Below, one piece after another: positions 53,726-64,000 of a stretch of DNA of 64,000 nucleotides; position 1 is the first letter of the stretch; every line of letters starts with the position of its first letter. A model generated the notes under the pieces. That model was not told where the DNA came from. It saw nothing but the letters and a program-made list of their open reading frames with translations, and made no database searches. Position numbers and translations under genes: made by a program. This DNA is from Bacillota bacterium (GTDB lineage: Bacteria > Bacillota > Clostridia > Christensenellales > SZUA-584): the NCBI GenBank assembly GCA_023397655.1, contig JAEWTW010000026.1, positions 1 to 64,000 on the forward strand, given 5' to 3'.

Positions 53726-55531
53726 TTATTCTACAGGTTCGGGTGGGTTTGTATACAGGGTAATAACTGTACCATATGGTACCTTAGCTCCTTCAGTTTC
53801 AGATTGGGAAATTACAACCCCTTCTGAAATGTAGTCAGGGTCATGAACATCAGCGACAACAAACACTAGATTATATTGCTTAAAGTACTCGGGATGCTCG
53901 AGTTTGAGCGTGTTCTTGTCCTTTCCTGTAAAATCAGGTACTTCCAGCAACGCTGCAGGTACTGGCGCATATGTCAGTGTAATCTTAGTTCCTTCTGTAA
54001 CCTCTGTACCTGCTTTTACGCTTTGATCCCAAATCGCTCCGGGTAACACACCCGTCTTATTTGCTTGTTTAAACACAGGTACAAGCTTGAGTTCCTCGCA
54101 CATAGCAATAGCCTGTTCGCGTGTAACTGCCTTATCATACGTGTCACTTGCTCCTGACTTGAAGTCGGGCACATATACCACCTTGCCTTTGGACACTGTG
54201 ATGCATATCGTTTTACGCACGCCAATTGATGTGTTAGCTGGGGTTTGGTAGATGATCGTGCCTGCCGCGGAGCTGCTGTTGGTCGTTGTTGCATCAATCG
54301 CAATGTGCGCCCCCTGCTCGTTAAGGCCCAAAGCCCAAGCTTCAATGGCGTCACGCGTCTGCCCCACAAACGACGGCACCACGATCTTGTTGCCCAGCGA
54401 ATAATACAGCTCTAGGTAGTCGCCCTTTTCGTATACGGTGCCCGCCGGAATGCTCTGTGAAATGAGCGATCCTGCTGAAGAACCGGAATACTCCTCGACA
54501 ATGGTTACCGGAATGCCCAGCTCCGCCGCAACGGACGATGCCAGTTCCTTGGTGTAGTCTGAAAAATCGGGTATTTCGATCATTTTGCCCTTGGACGCCA
54601 CCAGCTTGATCTCGGTACCTGCGGGCACCTTCTCCTTCGCCTTTACGCTCTGTGAGATGATGGAGCCCTCGGGCACATAATCGTCATACTTTTGCTCCAC
54701 GACGAGCACAAGGCTATTGTCATTGGCGAAAACGTAGCTTTCCGACAGCGTCATCGTCTTGAAGTCGGGTACTTCGATCTGCTCCACGGTGGTATCGATG
54801 CCCTTGGACACGATCACGTATATGGGCGTGTCGCGGCGCACCTCGTCGCCCACCACGGTGTTGTCATTGATCTCGTAGCGGATCACATTGCCTGTCGGTA
54901 CCGTGGCGCTGAACTCGGTGGTCACGCGCACCTTGGTCATGAAGTTTTCGGCTGCCCACGCGTCCACCTCATCCTTGGTCATATCCATTAGGTTAGGCAG
55001 TGGCAGCGTCACGGAAAGGTCCGGCCCCAGCGACACGGTGACATACACGAAATCACCCTTTTTCACCTTGGAGTTCGCAGGCGTTTCCTGAGAGATGATG
55101 ACGCCCGCCTCCACCTCGTCGCTGTAGACTTCCTCAGACTGCAGGTTCAAACTGTTCTGGCTGGCCCACAGCTGTGCCTCCGTCTGAGAACGCCCCACAA
55201 GGTCGATCACCTTGATACCGCCCGACAGCACCAGTATCAGTATCAGCACGATCAGCAGCAGCGCACCGCCGCCCGCCGCTATACCGATAATTCGCTTCTT
55301 GTTGCCCCCGTCTGTAGGCGGCATGTGGTTCTCTTTCCTTTCGGGCGGCCTGAACCCGCTTTTCTGCTCATATTTAAACCCGGTGTTTTTATCAACGGTT
55401 GAAACGGCCTTGACATTTTTGACGGAAACCTCCCTGGGCGCGACCGGCTCAGGGAGGTTCACTTTTTCAGATGGCGTTTCGTCATCCCGTTTATTGTATC
55501 CGCTCAAAAAGTTGTTGTTGTTATCGTCCAT
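53726..55531 (-). CDS. Stand-alone membrane-anchored PASTA-repeat protein
   Basis: The 601-residue protein has a hydrophilic N-terminus (about 85 residues), one membrane segment (about 81-105) and seven PASTA-type repeats of about 65-70 residues. Recurrent motifs are VPDF or IPDF starts and VSKG or VSLG ends. PASTA domains bind peptidoglycan or muropeptides and usually sit on PrkC/PknB kinases or penicillin-binding proteins. No kinase or transpeptidase domain is present here. Start at MDDNNNN after AGAGAGGA. It follows the ABC permease gene with a short overlap of frames and shares its operon. Confidence 0.88.
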   Translation of the reverse strand: MDDNNNNFLSGYNKRDDETPSEKVNLPEPVAPREVSVKNVKAVSTVDKNTGFKYEQKSGFRPPERKENHMPPTDGGNKKRIIGIAAGGGALLLIVLILILVLSGGIKVIDLVGRSQTEAQLWASQNSLNLQSEEVYSDEVEAGVIISQETPANSKVKKGDFVYVTVSLGPDLSVTLPLPNLMDMTKDEVDAWAAENFMTKVRVTTEFSATVPTGNVIRYEINDNTVVGDEVRRDTPIYVIVSKGIDTTVEQIEVPDFKTMTLSESYVFANDNSLVLVVEQKYDDYVPEGSIISQSVKAKEKVPAGTEIKLVASKGKMIEIPDFSDYTKELASSVAAELGIPVTIVEEYSGSSAGSLISQSIPAGTVYEKGDYLELYYSLGNKIVVPSFVGQTRDAIEAWALGLNEQGAHIAIDATTTNSSSAAGTIIYQTPANTSIGVRKTICITVSKGKVVYVPDFKSGASDTYDKAVTREQAIAMCEELKLVPVFKQANKTGVLPGAIWDQSVKAGTEVTEGTKITLTYAPVPAALLEVPDFTGKDKNTLKLEHPEYFKQYNLVFVVADVHDPDYISEGVVISQSETEGAKVPYGTVITLYTNPPEPVE

Positions 55532-55544
55532 TACGGGGTCCTCT

Positions 55545-57347
55545 CTAGTGCGTGATATCCTTTTTCTTAAACACAAGCATCGACACGCCTGTGCAAATGG
55601 CGGACAGCGCCAGCAGCATGATTATACCATAGGTCAGGCTGATGGGCACACCATTTTGAATCATCGTTTGCACCGACGTCATCATCCAGCCGATCTGCGG
55701 ACGGAAGAAGTCGGATATCTGCAAGTAAGGGATGGGCGTATACGCAAGCCAATCCGCCATCGGGGTGTAAGCAAGCACGCTCATGCCGATCACGCTGGCC
55801 ACAAAGCACACGATGGGCACAGCGATAGACACCGCAATATTCTTCACCAGCACGGACAGCATGTAGGCCACGCTATACGCAAACACAATGGTCACGATGC
55901 ACGCGAAGAATTTGGGAATATAGAAGCCAAAGAATCCGATCTCCCCCGTCACCGTAAAGTTGGGGAACGCATAGTCGCCAAACCCGAAGCAGATGCCGTT
56001 GACCACAGTGTTGAGCACGATGCCCGCCACATACATCACTAGGCACAGCAGCAACCCCGCAAGGAACTTGGACATCAGTATCTTCAAGCGCGTTTTGGGA
56101 CGAATCATCAGCAGCCGGATCGTGCCCATCTGGAACTCGCTGGCCATCAGCCAGCCGCCCACCAATATGCCGAACAGCGCCACCAGAACAGAATACACAA
56201 GAAACTGCACCGTCATGCTGCGAGCGCCCGTCGGAACGTATTTCATATCGGGCTTCTCTGCGTCCAGACAGCTCTGCGCAATAATAATGTCGTTGTTGTA
56301 CTTCGCAATCTGCGCGTCAATCGCCGCGGAATAGCGGGCATACGAGCCGTATTGCTTTGCCATGTACGGATCCTGATTGAACTCCTCTTCCGTCAGCTTG
56401 GTGGTATAAGCAATGTTGTTGCGGTTATTGGTGATATCGTCCAGCGCGGTGTTCTGCCACACATCTGCCATCGGCCGGATGTCGTGAGCCAGCCGATACT
56501 CCAATATTGGTATATTGTTATCTTTAATAAGCTGTATCTGTTTTTGAATATCCTCGATCTGGCGGCTTAGGTTTTCCTCCTGATCGGGATGCTCGATGAT
56601 ATCCTTTTCCAGTATCTCGATCTGCTCCTCCATGCTCTTGATGTTGTCGTTTTCTTGCTGTGTCTTCAGCTCAATATACTTGGGGAAGTTGTCATTCTTC
56701 ACCACATCAAGCAGCGTCTGCAATTTGGTCTCCGCTTCATCCAGCGCAGCCAGGCGCTCTTCCGGTGTGATATTGACATACTTCTTGTTGAACGCCTCGT
56801 CCTCCAGGTACACAAACATCTGCATCGCTTCCTTCAGCGCCGCTGGATCTTCCTGATCGATGTTCTCATAGATGAACTTATCAAACAGCGGTTGCGTATT
56901 CCACGCCAAATCTACGCGATAGTCCTCGTACGATGTAATATAGCTCGCCAACTCAACATAATAGTTGAGCTGCTCATCGACCACCCGGAGCCAGATATCC
57001 AACGCCTTCTCACCCGTCACCGGAAACCATGTGGCGTCCACATCCGTCTGCTGTCGCTGTAAATCCTGAATATTCCAGTAATACGGATTGTCCGGCATAA
57101 TGGTAACGCCGTTTACCGTGATGGGGTCTCCCTCGCCGCCGGGGTAATACATATCCTTCATCGCGTACGCCCTGCTGGAATACATAATCGGCCCGCCGCC
57201 GCCCATATTGTTCTCGTCGTTGGCCGTGAGCACAGTGATCACCGGAGCCGCTATGCTGACCGCCAGTATCAGTATGCCGAATATCAGTAGGAACTTGACC
57301 CGAAGTATATTTTTGAATTCCGTACCTATTTGCCTTAAGAATCCCAT
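55545..57347 (-). CDS. ABC-2 type permease with large extracytoplasmic domain
   Basis: The 600-residue protein has an N-terminal membrane segment (FLLIFGILILAVSIAAPVI), then about 340 residues probably outside the membrane with coiled-coil heptads (QQENDNIKSMEEQIEILEKD). Five to six C-terminal membrane segments follow. The layout resembles NatB/ABC-2 exporters with an extracellular stalk. It pairs with the upstream ATPase. The substrate is unknown. Confidence 0.82.
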   Translation of the reverse strand: MGFLRQIGTEFKNILRVKFLLIFGILILAVSIAAPVITVLTANDENNMGGGGPIMYSSRAYAMKDMYYPGGEGDPITVNGVTIMPDNPYYWNIQDLQRQQTDVDATWFPVTGEKALDIWLRVVDEQLNYYVELASYITSYEDYRVDLAWNTQPLFDKFIYENIDQEDPAALKEAMQMFVYLEDEAFNKKYVNITPEERLAALDEAETKLQTLLDVVKNDNFPKYIELKTQQENDNIKSMEEQIEILEKDIIEHPDQEENLSRQIEDIQKQIQLIKDNNIPILEYRLAHDIRPMADVWQNTALDDITNNRNNIAYTTKLTEEEFNQDPYMAKQYGSYARYSAAIDAQIAKYNNDIIIAQSCLDAEKPDMKYVPTGARSMTVQFLVYSVLVALFGILVGGWLMASEFQMGTIRLLMIRPKTRLKILMSKFLAGLLLCLVMYVAGIVLNTVVNGICFGFGDYAFPNFTVTGEIGFFGFYIPKFFACIVTIVFAYSVAYMLSVLVKNIAVSIAVPIVCFVASVIGMSVLAYTPMADWLAYTPIPYLQISDFFRPQIGWMMTSVQTMIQNGVPISLTYGIIMLLALSAICTGVSMLVFKKKDITH

Positions 57348-57382
57348 TGTCTTTATCCTTTCTCCGTCATTGCAGTATCCGG

Positions 57383-58306
57383 CTATCTGATCTGCGTTTT
57401 AGTACCGGTCGTCATTGAAATGAAGTCCTGCTCCAGCGTCCGGTGCGAGCGGTTCACCGCGAATATATCGATGTCCATCTTCACCAGCGAGCGAATGATC
57501 TCCGGAATCTGGTCACGCTTCATCACCACTGTGACGTTGCCGTTCTCCCGGTCGCAGTTGGCGTCCATGCTCTTGAAATATTCATAGATCTTATCATTAT
57601 CACTGGTCACAAACGCATAGCTGTAGATATCTTCCTCTGAAGATTCCTGCACCTGGTCAATCGTCTTCTCGCCGATGATCACGCCGTTGTCGATGATGTA
57701 TATACGGTCGCACATCAGCTCCATCTCCGCAAGCAGGTGGCTGGACACGAATACGCCGACCTCCGCGTTCTTGGAAAGGTACTTCAAAAGGTCACGCAAT
57801 TCCTTGATGCCGATGGGGTCAAGGCCGTTGGTGGGCTCGTCCAGCACCAGCAGCCGCGGTCTGTGCAGCAGCGCCTGCGCAATGCCCACGCGCTGGCGCA
57901 TGCCCAGTGAATAGTTCTTGACTTTGTCATTGATGCGTTGAGACATTTTGACCAGTCCGACCACCTCGTCGATGTGCTCCTTCTTAATGCCGTCGTGCAG
58001 CGCCGCGAAATATTCAAGATTCTGCCGCCCCGTCATCCTCTTGTAAAGGTCCGGGTTCTCCACAATGCCGCCCACGTTGCGCATCGCACTCTCAAAATCC
58101 GTCACGATATTATGCCCACAGATACTGATCTGTCCAGCGGTAATGGAAAACAGTCCCATTACGGTTTTGATAGTCGTCGTTTTACCGGCGCCGTTAGGCC
58201 CCAAAAAACCTACTATCTCGCCCGAATTTACCGTCAAAGAGATTTCGTCCAGTATCTTTTTGTTTTTTATAACCTTTGTCAGGCCTTCAATCTTCAGCAG
58301 TTCCAA
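57383..58306 (-). CDS. ABC transporter ATP-binding protein
   Basis: The 307-residue ABC ATPase has Walker A GPNGAGKTTTIK, signature YSLGMRQRVGIAQALL, Walker B LLVLDEPTNGLD and switch His in SSHLLAEMELM. It has a C-terminal extension typical of ABC-2 exporter ATPases. The start is TTG seven bases after AAAGGA. The 11-codon longer frame is less likely. Forms an operon with the permease and the PASTA protein. Confidence 0.9.
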   Translation of the reverse strand: MELLKIEGLTKVIKNKKILDEISLTVNSGEIVGFLGPNGAGKTTTIKTVMGLFSITAGQISICGHNIVTDFESAMRNVGGIVENPDLYKRMTGRQNLEYFAALHDGIKKEHIDEVVGLVKMSQRINDKVKNYSLGMRQRVGIAQALLHRPRLLVLDEPTNGLDPIGIKELRDLLKYLSKNAEVGVFVSSHLLAEMELMCDRIYIIDNGVIIGEKTIDQVQESSEEDIYSYAFVTSDNDKIYEYFKSMDANCDRENGNVTVVMKRDQIPEIIRSLVKMDIDIFAVNRSHRTLEQDFISMTTGTKTQIR

Positions 58307-58561
58307 TGACGTGTCCTTTCCCACACATTGATTGTGCAATTTTTATCTTAATTAAGACGTCACAGAAACAAAATAGTTCCGCGAATAACATCTTTTTTCC
58401 GCAATATTTTTCTATATCAGCGCCCTTTTATCCTCTATCGTTTTGCTTTGTTTCGCTGATTATTTATACGATTGTTTACTTTTGACGATGAAACTATACT
58501 TGGCTGCCCGGGCTGCCATTCAGCCTGGGCAAATGCTGGTGTTCTGTCTTTTGCGTCCATT

Positions 58562-58586
58562 AAAAAAGGCGCAATTTTTGCGCCTC
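58562..58586 (-). terminator. Terminator of the DUF4491-DUF454 operon
   Basis: On the minus strand the stem AGGCGCAA/TTGCGCCT is followed by TTTTTT. The 370-base gap between the ABC ATPase start and the DUF454 stop holds this and the ABC promoter region; no other gene is seen. Confidence 0.8.
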
Positions 58587-58674
58587 CTAGTCAAAAAAGC
58601 CATAATGTATTTTTCCAGCCTGCGATGCCCCATTTAGGACACAGGCGCATCATCTGCACCTCTTGCGGGTGCCG

Positions 58675-59085
58675 TCATCCGTTTGTGCCGGTTTCCGGCT
58701 GTTCGGCAATCGTTTCCGCCGGCTCTGCAGACCGCGTCTTAATCAGCATCAGATGCAGCGTGACGCCGATGCCCACCGCACCCAGCAGCAGATACACCCA
58801 TGGTTTTTCTACAAATACGGCAGATATGCCGAGCAATATCCACAGCACAATGATTCCCCGTACTTTGGCCGCTTTGGGGACGCCGCCGCCGTTTCGGTAA
58901 TGCTCGATGTAGGGGCCAAAGAAGCGGCTGCGCAGCAACATCTGATAAGCCCTGGGCGAGCTTGCAGAGAAGCACCCCGCCGCGAGCAGCACAAACGGCG
59001 TTGTGGGCAGCACCGGTATCACCACCCCCACAGCGCCCAGCGCCAGAAGCAGACATCCGCACGTCATCAGTATATATCGCTTCAT
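58675..59085 (-). CDS. DUF454 (YbaN-like) membrane protein
   Basis: The 136-residue protein has the DUF454 signature (GCLLLALGAVGVVIPVLPTTPFVLLAAGCFS, FFGPYIEHYRNGGGVP) and about three membrane segments. The hydrophilic tail is rich in Glu/Pro. Function of the family is not established. Overlaps the DUF4491 stop by ATGA. Confidence 0.88.
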   Translation of the reverse strand: MKRYILMTCGCLLLALGAVGVVIPVLPTTPFVLLAAGCFSASSPRAYQMLLRSRFFGPYIEHYRNGGGVPKAAKVRGIIVLWILLGISAVFVEKPWVYLLLGAVGIGVTLHLMLIKTRSAEPAETIAEQPETGTNG

Positions 59086-59399
59086 GCCTGTTCTTCCATT
59101 TCCTTATCAGCCAAATCCTTCCGGCGCGGGTTTGCGGGGAACCAGCCCTTTTTCACGCGCTCCTCCTGCTCGTGCAGTTCCCGTATGCTCCACAGCAGCG
59201 AGCATCCCAGCACCGCCGCCAGCGCAGGCAGCACTGCACCGGGCAGCCACAGCGACGCGGCACAGCACACAAGACCGACCGTCAAAAAGGCCGGCCATAC
59301 GCGCTTGCCGAAATGGTATTCCGCTTTGATGACAACCGGATGCAGTGCGCCGATAATGATGAACGCGCCCACACCGATCAGTATGCCTTCATAGTTCAT
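59082..59399 (-). CDS. DUF4491 membrane protein
   Basis: The 105-residue protein has the DUF4491 pattern (GILIGVGAFIIIGALHPVVIKAEYHFGK) and about three membrane segments, ending in a basic and acidic cytoplasmic tail. Function unknown. RBS AAAGGGAC. First of a two-gene unit with the DUF454 gene. Confidence 0.85.
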   Translation of the reverse strand: MNYEGILIGVGAFIIIGALHPVVIKAEYHFGKRVWPAFLTVGLVCCAASLWLPGAVLPALAAVLGCSLLWSIRELHEQEERVKKGWFPANPRRKDLADKEMEEQA

Positions 59400-59413
59400 A
59401 TGATGTCCCTTTT

Positions 59414-59445
59414 GGCGGCGGATGCTTTACCGTACATCCGCCGCC
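59414..59445. other. Strong hairpin between katG and the DUF4491 gene
   Basis: The perfect 11-base stem GGCGGCGGATG/CATCCGCCGCC has a 10-base loop. On the minus strand it is followed by AAAA and not T, so it is not a standard terminator for katG. It may block degradation or limit readthrough. Confidence 0.6.
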
Positions 59446-59454
59446 CTGTTCTAA

Positions 59455-61640
<2,186 letters not shown>

Positions 61641-61653
<13 letters not shown>

Positions 61654-62060
61654 TTCGAATCCTCCTTTTTAATATTTATATTTAAATCATCCCTGCAAGC
61701 AGGGCAGATTCCGCTAAACAGCATGCGATGGCTCTTGATCTCAAACCCAGTGGCATCTTCCACCTTGCGGTCGATATTGCCCAGACTGGCTTCGCCAATA
61801 TTGAAGTAGCCGCCGCACCGCGTGCAACAGATGTGTTGATGCGGCTCCAGATGGATATCAAACCGGTCGGGTGAATCCGGGAAACTCAGCCGACGAACAA
61901 CATCGTCCTGTGCCAGCTGGTGCAGATTTCGGTACACAGTACCCAAACTCATCTGCGGATAGATCTTGCGAATTTCAGTATATACGTCTTGAGCTGTGGG
62001 ATGGTCGAGTGATTTGAGCGCATCCATCACCAACTGCCGTTGGAAACTGTTTCGTCTCAT
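61641..62060 (-). CDS. Fur-family regulator, PerR-like
   Basis: The 139-residue Fur-superfamily repressor has a winged helix (HPTAQDVYTEIRKIYPQMSLGTVYRNLHQL). It has the regulatory metal ligands His20, Asp68, His74 and His76, and structural zinc cysteines C79-x2-C82 and C119-x2-C122. Operon with katG points to a PerR role as peroxide sensor. The residue matching PerR Asp104 is Asn87 here, which is unusual. The start chosen is ATG eight bases after GGTGG; a five-codon longer TTG frame exists. A Fur/Per-type box overlaps its promoter, implying autoregulation. Confidence 0.88.
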
Positions 62061-62089
62061 CTTTGTCGCCACCAATATTTAATTAATAA

Positions 62090-62131
62090 TGATTCTTATT
62101 ATCATTATATTTAAATTTCTGCGCTTGTCAA
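62090..62131 (-). promoter_or_regulatory. Promoter and Fur/Per-type box of the regulator-katG operon
   Basis: On the minus strand TTGACA and TATAAT are 16 bases apart. The box TGATAATAAGAATCA (62090-62104) abuts the -10 and fits the 7-1-7 inverted-repeat form. Binding of the regulator here would block transcription of itself and katG. Confidence 0.8.
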
Positions 62132-62222
62132 TATATTTCCAGTAAAAAGGCGGTTAATTTTTCCGCATGAATACCATATGTTCATTCATACACCGTATAT
62201 GTTTAATAGGCGGGTTAAGCCG

Positions 62223-62252
62223 CAAAAAAAGACCGGCTTGTAACCGATCTTA
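62223..62252 (-). terminator. Terminator of the TetR-led operon
   Basis: The stem AAGATCGG/CCGGTCTT (one G-U pair) is followed by seven T on the minus strand. Confidence 0.85.
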
Positions 62253-62356
62253 AATACATGAGGAATAGAAATTTCATGCGCAACCAGGCAGCTCACCTTC
62301 ACGCCTCAAAAAGTCATCACACACACTGCGTCTGCGCACTGGCGGAATACGGCGTT

Positions 62357-62596
62357 TTATCTGCCGCTCCACGCAGGCAGCTTTGCCATGCTCCGTTCCG
62401 CCACACCCCGTGCTGCCGTTTCATCCAGCCCCTGTGTGCGCACGATAAAGCGTGTCATGCTGTCCCGCTTCTCGTCGTACGACTGCATCAAGCCATCCGG
62501 GCGGGCACAATAGCGGCAATAGTCCTTGCTCTCGTCGCCTTGTGCAAAATCCTCCGGTTTTGTCATTGGCATTCCGCAAGCGATACACATCTTCAT
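62357..62596 (-). CDS. Putative zinc-ribbon protein
   Basis: The 79-residue protein has four Cys (CIACGMPM and YCRYCARPDG), as in the short zinc-ribbon domain family, followed by a helical tail (EKRDSMTRFIVRTQGLDETAARGVAERSM). Function is not known. Start overlaps the upstream stop by ATGA. Last gene of the TetR operon. Confidence 0.75.
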   Translation of the reverse strand: MKMCIACGMPMTKPEDFAQGDESKDYCRYCARPDGLMQSYDEKRDSMTRFIVRTQGLDETAARGVAERSMAKLPAWSGR

Positions 62597-62925
62597 GCTC
62601 CCATCTCCTTTCCGTCAGTATTGTCGTATGCAGCCAGCGCACCGGGCAAACACTTGATCACTCCGGATACGCCTGAAGTCGTCAGCGTCAGTGCCACGGC
62701 ATCACGCACCTCGTCACGGGTTGCGCCCGCTTGTTTCGCCATCGGTGCATGCGCGGCCACCGCTGCTGCATCTCCCTGCGACGCCTTTATTCCAATGTAG
62801 ATGAGCTGCCGTGTCTTTGCGTCCAGCCCATCCATAGCGCATACGGCAGATATCAGCCCGTCAAACGCATTCGCTGCCTGCGGCATCTCTTTCAGGAACA
62901 CCGCGTAGGGATTACCGCTGCTCAT
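62593..62925 (-). CDS. Carboxymuconolactone decarboxylase-like protein (AhpD fold)
   Basis: The 110-residue protein has the CMD fold pattern (FDGLISAVCAMDGLDAKTRQLIYIGIKASQGD, HAPMAKQAGATRDEVRDAVALTL). The CxxC pair of true AhpD peroxidases is absent, so a redox role is doubtful. Start and stop both overlap neighbours by ATGA. Confidence 0.8.
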   Translation of the reverse strand: MSSGNPYAVFLKEMPQAANAFDGLISAVCAMDGLDAKTRQLIYIGIKASQGDAAAVAAHAPMAKQAGATRDEVRDAVALTLTTSGVSGVIKCLPGALAAYDNTDGKEMGA

Positions 62926-63125
62926 TTTCTGCTCCTCTCATATGGGTCTACACCGAATTTGATCATTCCCTCAATGCCCGCCTGCGTCAGCGCAAAATGC
63001 CGCGGATTCTCACCTGTCGGTACAAACCACCCCAACACCTGCATGCGCGCAAACAAGCGGCCGCCCAGCGTTCCGCCCAGATGCTCGAAACAGTATTTTG
63101 CCGTCAGCGTCTTTTTCTCTTCCAT
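62922..63125 (-). CDS. 67-residue protein resembling the C-terminal domain of some ArsR-type regulators
   Basis: The protein has YCFEHLGGTLGGRLFARMQVLGW and FALTQAGIEGMIKFGVDPY. This resembles the C-terminal segment of certain ArsR-like regulators (Cys-x2-His-x-Gly-x2-Gly, then lT-x2-G), without the DNA-binding part. I recall this pattern rather than having checked it. It starts directly after the TetR stop and overlaps the next gene. Confidence 0.6.
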   Translation of the reverse strand: MEEKKTLTAKYCFEHLGGTLGGRLFARMQVLGWFVPTGENPRHFALTQAGIEGMIKFGVDPYERSRK

Positions 63126-63716
63126 TTATACCTTCCCCTTCCCGGCGAAGCCTGCCGTCATCTTTATATAGAAAGCGATCAGCGTTTCCGCATAGCGTTC
63201 CATTACGCCGCCTTCGGGCGCGAACAGATCGCCGTTAACCAGATAGTGATGCACCAACCCCACCCAAGTATTAAACATCAGCGCCATGTCCGTTTGTGCT
63301 CCCGGCCATACCTGCGCGGCTACCCGACTGAAATGGAATGATATCGCCGACTGAAGGCCGGTCCACACATCCCGGGCCGCTTGCGGCAGCAACCGGTTCT
63401 CGATCACCAAGCGCGTATAAAACGCTTCATGCTCCGCAATGCCCTTAAGGTTTGCGCGCAGCAGGTCTGCCATCTCCGCACTGGCTGATGCCAACTCATG
63501 CGTGCGCATTGCGATATGGCGGCCGTATTCCTCTATGACCACAGCGATCAATGCCTCCAGCGATTCGAAGTGTACGAACACCGCGCCGTGAGAAACACCT
63601 GCCGCCTGTGCGACATCACTGACGCGTGTTCCGATGATACCCTTTTGGCATATCACCTGATAAGCGGTTTCCACCAGTCTGCGCCTCGTCTGTTCCTTTT
63701 GTTCCTGTCGGCTCAC
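63126..63716 (-). CDS. TetR/AcrR-family regulator
   Basis: The 196-residue protein has a TetR helix-turn-helix (TRRRLVETAYQVICQKGIIG, VSDVAQAAGVSHGAVFVHFES) and a helical ligand-binding domain. The start chosen is GTG after GGAGAG. The ATG at 63752 lies inside the -10 box and would not be on the transcript. First gene of an operon with three small proteins, probably autoregulated. Confidence 0.88.
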   Translation of the reverse strand: MSRQEQKEQTRRRLVETAYQVICQKGIIGTRVSDVAQAAGVSHGAVFVHFESLEALIAVVIEEYGRHIAMRTHELASASAEMADLLRANLKGIAEHEAFYTRLVIENRLLPQAARDVWTGLQSAISFHFSRVAAQVWPGAQTDMALMFNTWVGLVHHYLVNGDLFAPEGGVMERYAETLIAFYIKMTAGFAGKGKV

Positions 63717-63750
63717 GTTAAATGACTCTCCATTCACTGACTTTCCATTC

Positions 63751-63778
63751 ATTATAATACGTCAAATCTCGGTGTCAA
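63751..63778 (-). promoter_or_regulatory. Promoter of the TetR operon
   Basis: On the minus strand TTGACA and TATAAT are 16 bases apart. The -10 overlaps the first in-frame ATG, which fixes the true start downstream. Confidence 0.8.
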
Positions 63779-63787
63779 CAGGCAAAA

Positions 63788-63816
63788 TAAAAAAACCAGT
63801 CCCCGAGACCAGTTTT
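63788..63816 (-). terminator. Terminator of the HD-domain gene
   Basis: A stem of about ten pairs (AAAACTGGTC with GGACTGGTTTT, two G-U) has a T-rich tail on the minus strand, between the HD gene and the TetR promoter. Confidence 0.7.
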
Positions 63817-63840
63817 CTTACCTGTTAGTCATACAGCGGC

Positions 63841-64000
63841 TTACAACGAACCCTTGAGCCCAATGTCCTCCGCAGCCGTCTGCATACCCTTGATGGTGTG
63901 CGTGATCAGCTCATCTATATCCATATCCAGCATCGCCGCGCCTTGCAGCACAACATCGCGGTTGACGCCCGCCGCAAAACCTTTTGTCTTCCACTTCTTC
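63841..64000 (-). CDS. HD-superfamily hydrolase, C-terminal part (cut by window edge)
   Basis: The last 52 residues include KKWKTKGFAAGVNRDVVLQG, MLDMDIDELITHTIKGM and AEDIGLKGSL. This resembles the C-terminus of small predicted HD-domain phosphohydrolases. The catalytic HD motif lies outside the window. Only the end can be described. Confidence 0.65.
   Translation of the reverse strand, partial: KKWKTKGFAAGVNRDVVLQGAAMLDMDIDELITHTIKGMQTAAEDIGLKGSL

Noticed and set aside
59414..59445. Calling the hairpin a katG terminator
   Set aside because: On the katG strand the stem is followed by AAAA, not a T-run.
62188..62210. Resemblance of ACACCGTATATGTTTAATA to the protease upstream element
   Set aside because: The match is short and AT-rich, and lies between unrelated genes; chance is likely.

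Overview
The window looks like a chromosomal segment of a Gram-positive Bacillota, most likely of the Clostridia. The support is strong AGGAGG-type ribosome binding sites, frequent ATGA-coupled operons, DUF3048, DUF1540, DUF4491 and PadR+DUF2812 genes, fibronectin-III and InlB/Flg_new-type surface repeats, an AraR regulator with a clostridial-type ribulokinase-like gene, and Gram-positive -35/-10 promoters. No rRNA, tRNA, CRISPR array or phage module was recognised. Both window edges cut features: an IS3-family remnant on the left and an HD-domain hydrolase on the right.

Region 1 (1-15.7 kb) is a surface-protein locus. It has a DUF3048 lipoprotein, two paralogous secreted subtilase/sedolisin-like proteins with Glu in place of the catalytic His, a SpoIID-like protein interrupted by a Thr/Pro repeat and an FN3 domain, and a large FN3/Flg_new_2 repeat protein. 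An IS3-family element sits between the two protease paralogues, and the end of a related copy lies at the left edge.

Region 2 (15.7-24.0 kb) is the most striking part. It is a single leftward operon with its own promoter. It encodes an alkaline-phosphatase-superfamily membrane protein, a fusion of a YidC-type insertase to a CDP-glycerol glycerophosphotransferase-like domain, phosphonopyruvate decarboxylase, a PntC/LicC-like cytidylyltransferase, a Fom1-like cytidylyltransferase-PEP mutase, a FomC/PhpC-like iron alcohol dehydrogenase and a small membrane protein. Together they suggest synthesis of 2-hydroxyethylphosphonate, its activation with CMP, and transfer to a surface polymer.

Region 3 (24.1-36.1 kb) is a leftward glycan operon. 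It has the four enzymes for UDP-2,3-diacetamido-2,3-dideoxy-glucuronic acid (WbpA, WbpB, WbpE and WbpD types), three GT4 glycosyltransferases, a flippase, a Wzy-like polymerase and an embedded membrane-anchored leucine-rich-repeat protein. Its product is a plausible acceptor for the phosphonate of region 2.

Region 4 (36.4-49.4 kb) is housekeeping and regulatory: a Na/Pi cotransporter, a ketopantoate-reductase-like enzyme, a GntR-ABC operon with a perfect operator palindrome, an AraR/ribulokinase-like/AraD arabinose module with visible AraR boxes, a TagO/WecA-type transferase, an AraC-GyrI regulator, a PadR-DUF2812 pair and a DUF1540 mini-protein.

Region 5 (49.4-64 kb) holds a DUF1883-TIR protein, a GH16-GT2-polysaccharide deacetylase operon, an ABC exporter with a stand-alone seven-repeat PASTA protein, a DUF4491-DUF454 pair, a Fur/PerR-like regulator with KatG, and a TetR-led operon of small proteins. 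Protein start sites were chosen by ribosome-binding-site spacing, gene overlaps and promoter position; where that differs from the longest open frame, it is stated.
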